Source of the DNA: Chitinophagaceae bacterium
Lineage (GTDB): Bacteria > Bacteroidota > Bacteroidia > Chitinophagales > Chitinophagaceae
Assembly: GCA_014379345.1 (NCBI GenBank)
Contig: JACMLY010000105.1
Coordinates: 124,001-188,000, forward strand
DNA: 64,000 bases
Direction: 5' to 3'
Position 1 is the stretch's first letter, and each line of letters starts with the position of its first letter. A program made the translations under genes and the position numbers. The notes under the pieces were generated by a model, which was not told where the DNA came from, ran no database searches, and was given only the letters and a program-made list of their open reading frames with translations. This document shows, one piece after another, positions 50,035 through 58,909 of the stretch.

Positions 50035-51525
50035 ATGAAAACCCTGTGTGCCACCCTATTCCTTATCGTTTTTTCAGGCAAAATTTTGCTTAAAGCCCAG
50101 CCTTGTACACCACTTGGTGATGAAACAACGTACGGTATCAATGATGTTTGGATAGGGTACGTGTACGATAATATCAATTTTACCGGCTATCAAGGTTATA
50201 TTAATGAGGGAATCGCGGGAAATCCTGCATTTAACCAGAGTTTTGGAGGCAGCAATGTGTTATATCCGACGAATGGCTGTTCGGTAAATACGGAAACTTT
50301 CAGCGTCAGGTACAAACTCAGAAAAACATTCAGCAGTGGCAATTATGAGTTTATCGTTGGTGGTGATGACGGCTATCGCTTAAGTATAGACGGGGGTGCT
50401 ACATGGATCATCAACCGGTGGTTCGATCAGGGATACAATACTTTTTCAAATACCAGTTTCCTGAACGGTACTTATGACCTGGTATTGGAGTTCTATGAAA
50501 ATGGCGGCGGCAACCAGGTTTCATTCATGGTACAAAGTATGTGTTTGGGTACGGGTAACCCGGCCGTATATGGAACAAATGATGTGTGGCAGGGATATGT
50601 TTATGATGGAACTAATTTTTCGATTTATAAAGGCGATGTAACAGAAGGTACGGCCGGAGACCCAAATTTCACGCAGAATTTTGGCGGCAGCAATATTATG
50701 TACAATACAAATACCTGTGCTGTTCAAACTGAAACATTCAGCGTTCGTTACAGGCTCCGGAAAACATTTGCGAACGGAACATATCTTTTTATTGTTGGCG
50801 GAGACGACGGATACCGCTTCAGTCTTGATGGAGGAGCTAGCTGGGCCATCAACCGGTGGTGGGATCAATCTTATAATATTGTTGCTCACACTGCCATTTT
50901 GAATGGAACCTATGACCTGGTGATAGAATATTATGAAGCCGGAGGTGATAACCGGATCAGTTTCGATATTTCGGGATCTGTACTTCCGGTGCGCCTGATT
51001 TATTTTTCAGGAATTCTGAATAATAACCGGGCAAATTTGCAGTGGCAAATAGCCACCGGAAGCAATCCTGATTATTTTGAAGTTGAAAGAAGCGCTGACG
51101 GACAGCATTTCGGAAGCATCGGGAAAATAAACGGAAACAATCCCGGAAATGCTTATTCCTATACCGATAATATACCGCTGCCCGGCCACTCATACTATCG
51201 CTTGAAAATGGTGGATACCGACGGGAATGAAACATTTTCACAAATAATCAGCGTATCGAATAAAACTTCGCCGGGAATAAAAATTTACCCGACGGTTGTT
51301 CAAAACAATACTTTATTCATACAATCGGGAAGGGCCTTGCAAAATGTTTCCGTTTCCCTTTTTGATATGACTGGTAAAAAAATGGTTGATCGACATATTC
51401 GTTCCATGGCAAATGGGCAAACCGTGTCAGTATCGCTACCCTCCCACATAGCCCCAGGGATTTATTTGGCCGAAGTGAAAACAAATACCGGTCAGCAGGC
51501 AAAAAAATTATTGATCGTGCAATAG
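50035..51525 (+). CDS. T9SS cargo protein with two PA14-like repeats
   Basis: The 496 residues have a signal peptide (FLIVFSGKILLKAQ). Two copies of a beta domain of about 140 residues follow (about 35-165 and 178-310). Each starts YG(I/T)NDVW and contains TETFSVRY(K/R)LRKTF, VGGDDGYR and NGTYDLV(L/I)E(F/Y)YE, similar to PA14-type carbohydrate-binding modules. An FN3-like linker (LQWQIATGSNPDYFEVERSA) leads to the type IX sorting domain (GIKIYPTVVQNN to QAKKLLIVQ). The protein is probably released or attached at the cell surface. No catalytic domain is seen, so an adhesion or binding role is likely. Confidence 0.88.
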   Translation: MKTLCATLFLIVFSGKILLKAQPCTPLGDETTYGINDVWIGYVYDNINFTGYQGYINEGIAGNPAFNQSFGGSNVLYPTNGCSVNTETFSVRYKLRKTFSSGNYEFIVGGDDGYRLSIDGGATWIINRWFDQGYNTFSNTSFLNGTYDLVLEFYENGGGNQVSFMVQSMCLGTGNPAVYGTNDVWQGYVYDGTNFSIYKGDVTEGTAGDPNFTQNFGGSNIMYNTNTCAVQTETFSVRYRLRKTFANGTYLFIVGGDDGYRFSLDGGASWAINRWWDQSYNIVAHTAILNGTYDLVIEYYEAGGDNRISFDISGSVLPVRLIYFSGILNNNRANLQWQIATGSNPDYFEVERSADGQHFGSIGKINGNNPGNAYSYTDNIPLPGHSYYRLKMVDTDGNETFSQIISVSNKTSPGIKIYPTVVQNNTLFIQSGRALQNVSVSLFDMTGKKMVDRHIRSMANGQTVSVSLPSHIAPGIYLAEVKTNTGQQAKKLLIVQ

Positions 51526-51567
51526 CGCCTTATTTAAAAAAGGGAACCCTGCTAATGGACCAGGATT

Positions 51568-51605
51568 TTGCCACGGATTGCACGAATTTACACGGATTAT
51601 TTTCA
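51568..51605. repeat. ACACGAATT-type dispersed repeat (single arm)
   Basis: TTTTGCCACGGATTGCACGA with the following TTTACACGGATTATTTT consists of repeated CACGRATT words. It lies between two convergent genes. It belongs in style to the other word repeats, but no inverted arm is present. Confidence 0.55.
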
Positions 51606-51637
51606 GGTTTAGAGCTTTTTTAAAGGAACAGTTCTTC

Positions 51638-52828
51638 TTACAAATAGTTTAGCCACCACTGGTGATGATTGCTTTTGTATTTGTTATACCAGCGGCAAAC
51701 AGGGTATAGCAGTAACACGACAATAAGCCATATTCCATATACTATAGGAAGTTGATATCCAAACTGCGGCGGCCGGAATAGGAATGGAGTTTGACGTGAA
51801 ACAATATCGTCTGCTCCGTAGCCCGACAAAAAGAAGGCGATCACGCAAAGAGCATGTATTAAATATAAATGCAGCACATAGTAAAAGAAAGGGACACGTC
51901 CATATACAGTCATCCATTTTGTAAACCTGTTCCGTATATTTTCCAGGAATGAAAGGGCTATCAAGGCGATCCCGATCGTAAGACAAACAAACAACATCGA
52001 AGGAGGATATTTTGTGACCTTGATGAATGACAAAAAAGTATAAAAAGGATTTCGTTGATATGACCAATGCGCCGAATCACCATATCCGTTCAAGGCGCGA
52101 ACGATAACAAATAATAACAGCATGGCTGCGCCGAGGTATAGTAATATTTTTTTTCTTTTGGCGGTATCAAAAGCCGGCTCATATAATTTTCCCAGGCAAT
52201 AACCAAGTATCATGACGCCGAGCCAGGGCAAAAAAGCATAAACAACGATCACAACATGATTGGCATCCAGATTATACAAGGAAAAATTTCCACGATGGAC
52301 CAAATCCCATAAAAGCCCAATATTCCCGTCGCGATCGGCCTCGGCGTAGTCAATGAGGTTATGGCCGAATACGATGATCAAACCAACCAATAACAAAATA
52401 CGATATGGCAAATGAATGAGTAAGCCAAGCAGCACCATACTGATACCTATTGCCCATATAACCTGTAAAATAAAAAGATTGAAAAAAGGATTATAGGTCC
52501 ATCCAAGTGTAACAACTGTTACTTCGATCAGAACCAACCAGAATCCGCGTTTGATTAAAAACAAACTTAACTCCGCCTTCGATCTTTTTTGACTGACAAG
52601 ATATGCAGAAGTGCCCGCAAGAAAAACGAAAACAGGCGCACAAAAATGCGTGATCCATCTTGTAAAATAAAGAGCCGGGGTGGTGGTTTCAAGATTTAAG
52701 GGATCATCAACCATAGCGGTTTCATGAAAATAATCCCGTACGTGATCAAGGGCCATGATCACCATAACGATACCCCTTAGCAGATCAATGGAGCCAATAC
52801 GCGATTTTGCAATAGTAACGTCGGCCAT
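51638..52828 (-). CDS. Membrane acyltransferase-like protein (DUF1624/HGSNAT type)
   Basis: From ATG 52828 the protein has 396 residues (MADVTIAKSRIGSIDLLRGI). An ATG at 52885 adds 19 residues of no similarity. It has about ten membrane helices. SIDLLRGIVMVIMALDHVRDYF is the signature of the heparan-alpha-glucosaminide N-acetyltransferase/DUF1624 group, with FLAGTSAYL and YVLHLYLIHALCV further on. Relatives transfer acyl groups across the membrane to sugars. The acceptor here is unknown. The N-terminal histidine in LDHV is likely catalytic. Confidence 0.85.
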   Translation of the reverse strand: MADVTIAKSRIGSIDLLRGIVMVIMALDHVRDYFHETAMVDDPLNLETTTPALYFTRWITHFCAPVFVFLAGTSAYLVSQKRSKAELSLFLIKRGFWLVLIEVTVVTLGWTYNPFFNLFILQVIWAIGISMVLLGLLIHLPYRILLLVGLIIVFGHNLIDYAEADRDGNIGLLWDLVHRGNFSLYNLDANHVVIVVYAFLPWLGVMILGYCLGKLYEPAFDTAKRKKILLYLGAAMLLLFVIVRALNGYGDSAHWSYQRNPFYTFLSFIKVTKYPPSMLFVCLTIGIALIALSFLENIRNRFTKWMTVYGRVPFFYYVLHLYLIHALCVIAFFLSGYGADDIVSRQTPFLFRPPQFGYQLPIVYGIWLIVVLLLYPVCRWYNKYKSNHHQWWLNYL

Positions 52829-53192
52829 ATAGTTTTGGTTAAAAACTTTGTAATTTACTAAAATTGGAAATCCAAAGGAGTACAATCCTGCTCAATTGAA
52901 AAAGGTGCTGTTACAGGGTGCGTATATTCACAAATGCTCAATGCTCAACGTTCAAGGCCCAATGTTCAATACCCTCGTTGAGAATTGAACATTCATTGTT
53001 TTCCGGTTAATAACCTCTCTAATCTTTGTGTTCTTAGTGTCTTCTCTTCGTGTCCGTGGCGAACCCCTTGACTGCACGATCAGAAAGGTTTAGTGTCAGA
53101 AAATAATTCTACTACGTCTTTCCATGCATCTGTGATCTTTCCCATGCCGGTGCAGGCTGTTAACGGATTCTGAATTCAGAATTCTGTATTCT
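52829..53192. repeat. 364-bp gap holding three different word repeats
   Basis: No gene is seen. At 52932-52999 is a chain of CAATGCT, CAACGTT, CAATGTT words with inverted TTGAACATT. At 53020-53062 is one arm of the CTTTGTG...TTAGTGTCTTC family (perfect inverted form at 21423-21480). At 53163-53194 is GAATTCAGAATTCTGTATTC, related to 44127-44246, and it runs into the stop codon of the cysteine desulfurase gene. The rest is unremarkable AT-rich DNA. Confidence 0.75.
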
Positions 53193-54320
53193 CTATATCA
53201 ACTCCGTCAACTTTCCAACCACGTAATCAATCTCTTCTTTTTTGTTGTGTTTACTAAAGGAAAAGCGTACGGTTACCTGGTTAGGATTGTTATTGATGGC
53301 CCTGATCACATGTGAGCCCTGGTCTGCACCGCTTGTACAGGCGCTTCCGCCGCTTGCACATATATTATTAATATCAAGATTAAAAAGGATCATTTCAGAT
53401 TTTTCGGTTTTAGGTAATGAAACACTGAGAACCGCATAGAGGCTTTTACCATTAGGATCACCATTGAATGCCACTCTTTTGATCTGCTTTTTTAATTCGC
53501 CGATCATATACATTTTCAATTCTTTGATATAGACACTATCCTTTTCATAATTGATCATTCCAATCTCAAGCGCTTTCGCAAATCCTACAATTCCATATAA
53601 GTTTTCTGTTCCTGCGCGCATATTTCTTTCCTGTGAACCTCCATGTATATAGGGCTTGATCTTAACGTTCTCGTTAATATATAGCAGGCCAACACCTTTT
53701 GGACCATGAAATTTATGCCCGGCACCGGTTACGAAGTGAACTGGCGTATTTCGAAGATCCAGCGGAAAATGTCCCACCGTTTGCACCGTATCGGAATGGA
53801 AAACGGCTCCGTAGAGCTTGCAAAGATTTCCCACAGCATGTAAGTCGAGCATATTGCCGGTCTCGTTATTGGCGTGCATCAGCGTTACAAGCGATTTATC
53901 GGGGCTTTCCGTTAACAATCGCTCCAGATCTTCCAAATCAATATGTCCATCGGGTAGAAGGTTTACATAGCTTAGCGCCGCTTCTCCGCGATGATACAGA
54001 TTCTCAATCGTATGAAGAGTAGCGTGGTGTTCTATCCGGGAGGAAATGATATGAGTACAATGAAGATCATGTATCGAAGCTGTTATTGCTGTGTTCGAAC
54101 TTTCTGTTCCTCCTGAAGTAAAAAATATTTCGGCAGGATGGGCATTCAATAATTTTGCGGTCGTTTTCCGGGCCGTTTCGATGGCAAGGCGGCTTTCCCT
54201 TCCATATGAATAAATAGAAGAAGGATTACCAAACTTTTCAGTAAGGTAAGGCATCATTGCTTCCAGTACGTCAGCATCCAGAGATGTAGTAGCAGCGTTA
54301 TCCAAATAAATTCTATTCAT
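53193..54320 (-). CDS. Cysteine desulfurase (NifS/IscS family)
   Basis: The 375-residue fold-type I PLP protein starts MNRIYLDNAATTSLDADVLE. It has FGNPSSIYSYGRESR, the ATP-free pocket FFTSGGTESSNTAI, the PLP lysine in GAGHKFHGPKGVG and the catalytic Cys loop CASGGSACTSGADQGSHV. It withdraws sulfur from cysteine as an enzyme persulfide for Fe-S clusters or thiolated tRNA. No iscU, sufB or mnmA gene adjoins, so its partner is unclear. A -7 box is 32 nt upstream. Confidence 0.94.
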   Translation of the reverse strand: MNRIYLDNAATTSLDADVLEAMMPYLTEKFGNPSSIYSYGRESRLAIETARKTTAKLLNAHPAEIFFTSGGTESSNTAITASIHDLHCTHIISSRIEHHATLHTIENLYHRGEAALSYVNLLPDGHIDLEDLERLLTESPDKSLVTLMHANNETGNMLDLHAVGNLCKLYGAVFHSDTVQTVGHFPLDLRNTPVHFVTGAGHKFHGPKGVGLLYINENVKIKPYIHGGSQERNMRAGTENLYGIVGFAKALEIGMINYEKDSVYIKELKMYMIGELKKQIKRVAFNGDPNGKSLYAVLSVSLPKTEKSEMILFNLDINNICASGGSACTSGADQGSHVIRAINNNPNQVTVRFSFSKHNKKEEIDYVVGKLTELI

Positions 54321-54352
54321 AATTCAGCCTGCCAGGCATTTTTTGATGGCTG

Positions 54353-54360
54353 CAAAGATA
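54353..54360 (-). promoter_or_regulatory. Promoter -7 box for the cysteine desulfurase gene
   Basis: The minus strand reads TATCTTTG, exact to consensus, 32 nt before the ATG. The upstream -33 region is inside the AAGGTTT repeat arm. Confidence 0.5.
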
Positions 54361-54651
54361 AGTTTAAGGTTTAAAGTTTAAGGTTTAAGGTTATTTTTTT
54401 ACCAATTCACTATGTGTTTAAAAGAGCTTTAAACCTTTGAATAAACTCGTTGATATCCAGAATGGAATGGATGGTGTTGAGGTTTTAAGTTTATTTTTTA
54501 TCAAGCACCAACTGTTTGAAGAACCTTAAACCTTTGAATAAACTCTTTGATATCCAGAATGGAATGAATGGTGTTAAGGTTTTAAGTTTATTTTTTATCA
54601 AGCACCAACTGTTTGAAGAACCTTAAACCTTAAACTTTAAACCTTAAACTT
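54360..54651. repeat. Inverted AAGGTTT/AAAGTTT arrays around a tandem repeat, filling the 332-bp gap before glmM end
   Basis: The left arm 54360-54392 (AAGTTTAAGGTTTAAAGTTT and on) and the right arm 54619-54651 (AACCTTAAACCTTAAACTTT and on) are inverted copies. The right arm touches the glmM stop codon. Between them is a 97-bp tandem duplication. The same 7-mers recur at 60207-60323. Confidence 0.9.
54431..54624. repeat. 97-bp direct tandem repeat containing a copy of the glmM 3' end
   Basis: Copies start at 54431 and 54528 and differ at only a few positions. Within each copy, ATAAACTC(T)TTGATATCC matches the end of glmM (54655 onward) at about 22 of 26 positions. Read on the minus strand, copy 2 gives ILDIKEFIQRF, against the glmM terminus MQDIKEFI. 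Confidence 0.85.
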
Positions 54652-54652
54652 T

Positions 54653-56035
54653 TTAAATAAACTCTTTAATATCCTGCATCAGTCGGAGAGCGATATTGTT
54701 CGCGGTGGTTTCGAAATTACTTTCGGCATAGATGCGGATGATGGGTTCTGTATTTGATGGTCGTAAATGCACCCAATCGTTATCAAATTCTATCTTTATC
54801 CCATCCTCTGTATTGACGGGTTGCTTTTTGTATTTCTTTTTGATCTTTTCAAATATGCCTGTTACATCGATGCCATTCTCGAGTTCAATTTTATTTTTAG
54901 AAATAAAATAATCGGGATAACGCGCCCGGAACGAACGGATCCCGTTTTTATGGGTGGCGAGTGAACTTAGGAACAACCCGATCCCGATCAATGCATCCCG
55001 GCCATAATGCAGGTCGGGTACAATAATGCCACCGTTTCCTTCTCCACCAATAACCGCATTCACTTCTTTCATTTTTGTAACAACATTCACCTCTCCCACT
55101 GCCGAGGGAAAATATTCTGCACCATGCTTCAGCGTTATTTCCTTAAGCGCCTTGGTACTGCTCATATTGCTAACAGTATTGCCCGGCCGCTTAGTCAATA
55201 CATAATCGGCAACAGCAACAAGTGTATATTCTTCTCCGAACATTGAACCATCTTCACAAACAAAACAAAGGCGATCTACATCAGGATCAACAGCAATCCC
55301 AAAATCGGCCTTATGTTTTCTTACGGCCGCACTTAATTCAATCAGGTTTTCTGAAAGAGGCTCAGGATTATGTGCAAATCTGCCATTCACTTCGCCGTTC
55401 AATACGATCACATCTTGAATACCCAATGCATTTAATAATCGTGGTACTACTAACGACCCGGTAGAATTGATCGTATCAACCACCACTTTATAGTTTTTTT
55501 TGCTAATGGCTTCCACATCAACCAGGGGATATTTGACTACCGTATCAATATGTTTTTGCAGGTATTGATCGTTCGTACTGTAAGTCCCAAGCTTATCAAC
55601 AACCGCAAATGAAAAATCTTCTTTGGCAGCTTTTTCCAAAACAATGGCACCATCTGCCGCTGTAATGAACTCTCCCTTGTTGTCCAGTAATTTTAAGGCA
55701 TTCCACTCTTTATTGTTATGGCTGGCTGTAATAATGATACCCCCGGAAGCCTTTTCCCAGATAACGGCTAACTCAACAGTAGGTGTAGTCGAAAATCCAA
55801 GATCAACCACATCAATACCCAATCCAATTAATGTATTAACAACCAGGTTTTGAACCATGTTTCCGCTGATACGTCCATCACGGCCTACCACAACGCGGAC
55901 AGCATGGTTGTTTTTGTTCAGTAGCCAGCTTCCATAAGCTGCCGTAAATTTTACAATGTCGAGGGGTGTTAAATTATTTGCAGTAACTCCGCCAATTGTC
56001 CCACGAATACCTGATATACTCTTGATTAACGCCAC
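54653..56035 (-). CDS. glmM: Phosphoglucosamine mutase
   Basis: The 460 residues begin at GTG 56035 (MALIKSISGIRGTIGG). The active-site phosphoserine is in GIIITASHNNKEWNALK. The metal loop is DPDVDRLCF, the sugar-binding loop GGEGNGGII, and the phosphate-binding end HLRPSNTEPIIRIYAES. It interconverts glucosamine 6- and 1-phosphate for UDP-GlcNAc, hence peptidoglycan and LPS. Some relatives are phosphomannomutases; GlmM is the better fit. Degenerate copies of its last codons are repeated downstream. Confidence 0.9.
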   Translation of the reverse strand: MALIKSISGIRGTIGGVTANNLTPLDIVKFTAAYGSWLLNKNNHAVRVVVGRDGRISGNMVQNLVVNTLIGLGIDVVDLGFSTTPTVELAVIWEKASGGIIITASHNNKEWNALKLLDNKGEFITAADGAIVLEKAAKEDFSFAVVDKLGTYSTNDQYLQKHIDTVVKYPLVDVEAISKKNYKVVVDTINSTGSLVVPRLLNALGIQDVIVLNGEVNGRFAHNPEPLSENLIELSAAVRKHKADFGIAVDPDVDRLCFVCEDGSMFGEEYTLVAVADYVLTKRPGNTVSNMSSTKALKEITLKHGAEYFPSAVGEVNVVTKMKEVNAVIGGEGNGGIIVPDLHYGRDALIGIGLFLSSLATHKNGIRSFRARYPDYFISKNKIELENGIDVTGIFEKIKKKYKKQPVNTEDGIKIEFDNDWVHLRPSNTEPIIRIYAESNFETTANNIALRLMQDIKEFI

Positions 56036-56218
56036 GTTGTTGAGATAGGTTTATGTTCAGAAATAGGGTTCTAGTTGTCCATCTATGAGATGCGTGGCTT
56101 TAACAGGATGGATTTAGGCTGGAAAACAAACCGAAAAATAGGAAGAAATTTTTAAAAGCCGGCAGATTTGTGGGACAAGTTAAGGGCCAAAGCATTAGGT
56201 GGGTTCGAAGTTTAAGGT

Positions 56219-56269
56219 GAATTAGCCAATTAGCAAATTGGCCAATTCGTAATTGGCTATCGGCTAATC
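56219..56269. repeat. AATTGGCC/TTAGCCAATT word palindrome
   Basis: ATTAGCCAATTAGC, AATTGGCCAATT and AATTGGCTATCGGCTAAT follow one another and are mutually inverted. The last GGCTAAT contains the stop codon (56264-56266) of the LTA synthase-type gene. A TTTAAGG word of the neighbouring family precedes it (about 56208-56217). Confidence 0.75.
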
Positions 56270-58249
56270 TTTCTTCTTATTATTCAGCAATAAATATTTC
56301 GAAGCTTCATAAATACCATCGGTTAATAATCTTAGTTCGGTGGTTGCCTTTTTATAATTATTATCAGGAATATTCTCATTTCCCGTTATAGAAATCAAGC
56401 CTTCATTACCGGTACTGATATTCTTACGATAGTAATAGTCGCCTTTTATAATTCCCGTTTGGTTGTTATCAGGATCAAATATGAATGCAAACTGGCTCGA
56501 TTCGGCAACATCAAGCACATTTCTTCCCAATGTTGTATTGCGGTATGCAATTTTGCAGAGCCCTGCAATGGTAGGCAATACATCAACCTGCGAGCAGATC
56601 GCGTGGTTTCTTTGAGGCGAAAATAATTTCGGAGCGTATAAAAGAAAAGGAACATGAAAAGAAGTGAGTCGTTGTTCGGTCCAGGCCCTGGGGAACATAT
56701 CACCGGCATTACCCGGAATTCCATGGTCTCCTACAAAAACAAAAATAGTATGGTCGAAATAAGGTTGCCGGGAAGCAGCTTCCATAAATTTCTGAAAACC
56801 GAAATCGGTGTAGCGGAAAGCATTCATTTCTGCCAAACTCTCAAACCCGTATTTTCGTACAGAATCTATTGGAAGAATTATTTTTTTAAATTCAGTAAGG
56901 TCTTCTTCCGGAATAGTATATGGCCGATGGTTATCCGCGGTCTGAATGATTGCGAAAAAAGGTTTGGTTTGATTGGAGATTATTTTATTGGCTTCAAGCA
57001 AAAGGTTCTTATCACTGATACCCCAAACATCTATTTTGGGAGCCTCGAAATCTTCTTCCTCATATATACGAAGTCCCCGGATATTATTCGTCAGCAATCC
57101 GCGGATATTTGCCCAACTGGCGCTGCCTCCGAGAAAATATAATTTTTCGTGCCCGTTAAACTCATTGATGATCGTATGCTGATCAACCGCTGCGGGATTT
57201 CTACTTGCTGTGGTAGGAGATTCGATGTCGGGAATGCCAGTAATGGTGGCCCAAACCCCTCTTGCAGTACCATAAGTTGGTGTAAAACACTGATCGAAGA
57301 AAATCCCTTTTTTTGATATACTGTCGAAGAAGGGAGTGGTGTTCAGCGGGTTTCCCCACATGGAACTTTTGTATCCGCTAAAGCTTTCACAGATCACCAG
57401 AATTATGTTCGGAGCAGGACGATTATTGTTGTTGCCAGACAGAACCCTTTCAAAATTTAGAAGAGCAGAATCTTTTGTAGTCAGATTAAAATGGGGAGTG
57501 AGTACAGGGTAAACCTGCCGCAGTTTATTTACATCGTAGGAACTCTTACGGAATTTAAGTGTATTAAAAAAAGATTCAAAAGGGTTCAATGCAAGATTGG
57601 CTTTATAATCGCTTCCTAAAGAAAACGCGTCACTCCATCTCAAAGGATACTGATTGATCCTTCCAAAGATCGCCAAGCCAAATAAAAGGAATAGGATCAC
57701 AAAGCTCAGAATTCGTTTTCGTTTTGAAACCGGCTTGTGATCTTTCCCGATCGCCTTGTGCGATAATTTGATCAGCCATATTAATAGTGCTGTTACCAAT
57801 AACAAAGCAATTGTTAGTTTTATCAGGGGGTATGATTGCCAGACCATATTCAATGAAATTGCCGTGTCGTGAAGGTAATTGAGCACGCTTGCATTCAGGC
57901 GCTGTGCCAGGTAGCTGTAATGGGCGAAATCGATGAAATAAAACAATAGCAGTAGAAAAGCAACAATTCCCAGGAGAAAAATCCAGCATTTTTTTGTTGA
58001 GTCGGTTCGGAATGGATGGAACATGGGAATACTTCCCGCAACCAGCAATATGATCAATACCAGGGCCACGGTTCGCAGATCGTAGCGCAGACCCAATACA
58101 AAAGGATCAGCAAGCTCTGAAAAAGAATAACCCTGCTTGCTAAAAAAAATATATAACATTACCCGCATCATGGTCATTACTACCAGGAAAAGACATCCTA
58201 CCGTCAAAATCCAACGAATTAACCGGGGCAAACTGAATATCCTATTCAT
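56264..58249 (-). CDS. LTA synthase-type membrane sulfatase/phosphoglycerol transferase
   Basis: From ATG 58249 the protein has 661 residues (MNRIFSLPRLIRWILTVGCL). Upstream ATGs add a cysteine-rich leader unlike the family. Five N-terminal membrane helices (to about 215) precede a periplasmic alkaline-phosphatase-fold domain: NIILVICESFSGYKSSMWG, the Thr nucleophile in FTPTYGTARGVWATITG, and FVFVGDHGIPGNAGDMFP. Gram-negative members usually add phosphoglycerol or phosphoethanolamine to glycans or lipids. It is divergent from a PAP2 phosphatase, which could recycle the lipid product. Confidence 0.88.
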   Translation of the reverse strand: MNRIFSLPRLIRWILTVGCLFLVVMTMMRVMLYIFFSKQGYSFSELADPFVLGLRYDLRTVALVLIILLVAGSIPMFHPFRTDSTKKCWIFLLGIVAFLLLLFYFIDFAHYSYLAQRLNASVLNYLHDTAISLNMVWQSYPLIKLTIALLLVTALLIWLIKLSHKAIGKDHKPVSKRKRILSFVILFLLFGLAIFGRINQYPLRWSDAFSLGSDYKANLALNPFESFFNTLKFRKSSYDVNKLRQVYPVLTPHFNLTTKDSALLNFERVLSGNNNNRPAPNIILVICESFSGYKSSMWGNPLNTTPFFDSISKKGIFFDQCFTPTYGTARGVWATITGIPDIESPTTASRNPAAVDQHTIINEFNGHEKLYFLGGSASWANIRGLLTNNIRGLRIYEEEDFEAPKIDVWGISDKNLLLEANKIISNQTKPFFAIIQTADNHRPYTIPEEDLTEFKKIILPIDSVRKYGFESLAEMNAFRYTDFGFQKFMEAASRQPYFDHTIFVFVGDHGIPGNAGDMFPRAWTEQRLTSFHVPFLLYAPKLFSPQRNHAICSQVDVLPTIAGLCKIAYRNTTLGRNVLDVAESSQFAFIFDPDNNQTGIIKGDYYYRKNISTGNEGLISITGNENIPDNNYKKATTELRLLTDGIYEASKYLLLNNKKKD

Positions 58250-58279
58250 AACTAAATAAAGCACTAAAATTATAGTAAT

Positions 58280-58287
58280 TATTTTTG
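58280..58287 (+). promoter_or_regulatory. Promoter -7 box for the PAP2 gene
   Basis: TATTTTTG matches TAnnTTTG and ends 5 nt before the ATG at 58293. Transcription would begin at or next to the start codon, suggesting a leaderless mRNA. Confidence 0.5.
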
Positions 58288-58292
58288 CGTAT

Positions 58293-58901
58293 ATGCATTT
58301 ACTACAAACCACCGCATCTGCCTCCTTCTGGCAATTGATCCAACCCCTCGATGAATGGTTGCTGGTAAAGATCAATAATGAATGGAGCAATTCTTATTTC
58401 GACTTAATCTTACCCTATTTCAGAGAAACGGTGTTTTGGTTCCCGCTGTATTTATTCGTTTTTATATGGGTGGTTTTGAAATTTGGGATCAAAGGATGGT
58501 GGTGGATCGGCGGATTTCTGCTAACGGCCGCATTATGCGACTTAATTAGCAGTCAGGTAGTGAAAATATTAATTTTTCGTACCAGACCATGCCAGGACGC
58601 CGAAGTTGGAAACATGATCCGCTTTATCATTAATTATTGTCCCAAGAGTTCAAGCTTTACATCCTCACATGCCACTACTCATTTTGGGCAGGCTATGTTT
58701 TACTTTTTAACTTTGCGGCATATTGGCAAATGGTGGATGCTGGCTTTTGGCTGGGCATTTGCTATTGTGTATACTCAAATTTATGTGGGCGTTCACTACC
58801 CGTTTGATGTTCTTTGTGGAGCATTTTTGGGTTGTCTTATTGGTTGGGTTACAGGTAAATTGTTCCTCAAACAAATCGGAATGCTTAGCTTAGATAAATA
58901 A
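58293..58901 (+). CDS. PAP2-family phosphatase
   Basis: The 202-residue membrane protein has about six helices. The motifs are K-x6-RP in KILIFRTRPCQD, SSFTSSHATTHFG where PSGH is usual, and TQIYVGVHYPFDV where SR-x5-H-x3-D is usual. The catalytic histidines and final Asp remain, but the Pro of motif 2 and the Arg of motif 3 are changed. The family removes phosphate from undecaprenyl pyrophosphate, phosphatidic acid or lipid A. It forms an operon with the CorC-like gene, 8 nt downstream. Confidence 0.87.
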   Translation: MHLLQTTASASFWQLIQPLDEWLLVKINNEWSNSYFDLILPYFRETVFWFPLYLFVFIWVVLKFGIKGWWWIGGFLLTAALCDLISSQVVKILIFRTRPCQDAEVGNMIRFIINYCPKSSSFTSSHATTHFGQAMFYFLTLRHIGKWWMLAFGWAFAIVYTQIYVGVHYPFDVLCGAFLGCLIGWVTGKLFLKQIGMLSLDK

Positions 58902-58909
58902 ACAATGCA

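Noticed and set aside
54431..54624. CRISPR or satellite array before glmM
   Set aside because: Only two 97-bp copies lie head to tail without spacers, and the unit contains part of glmM.
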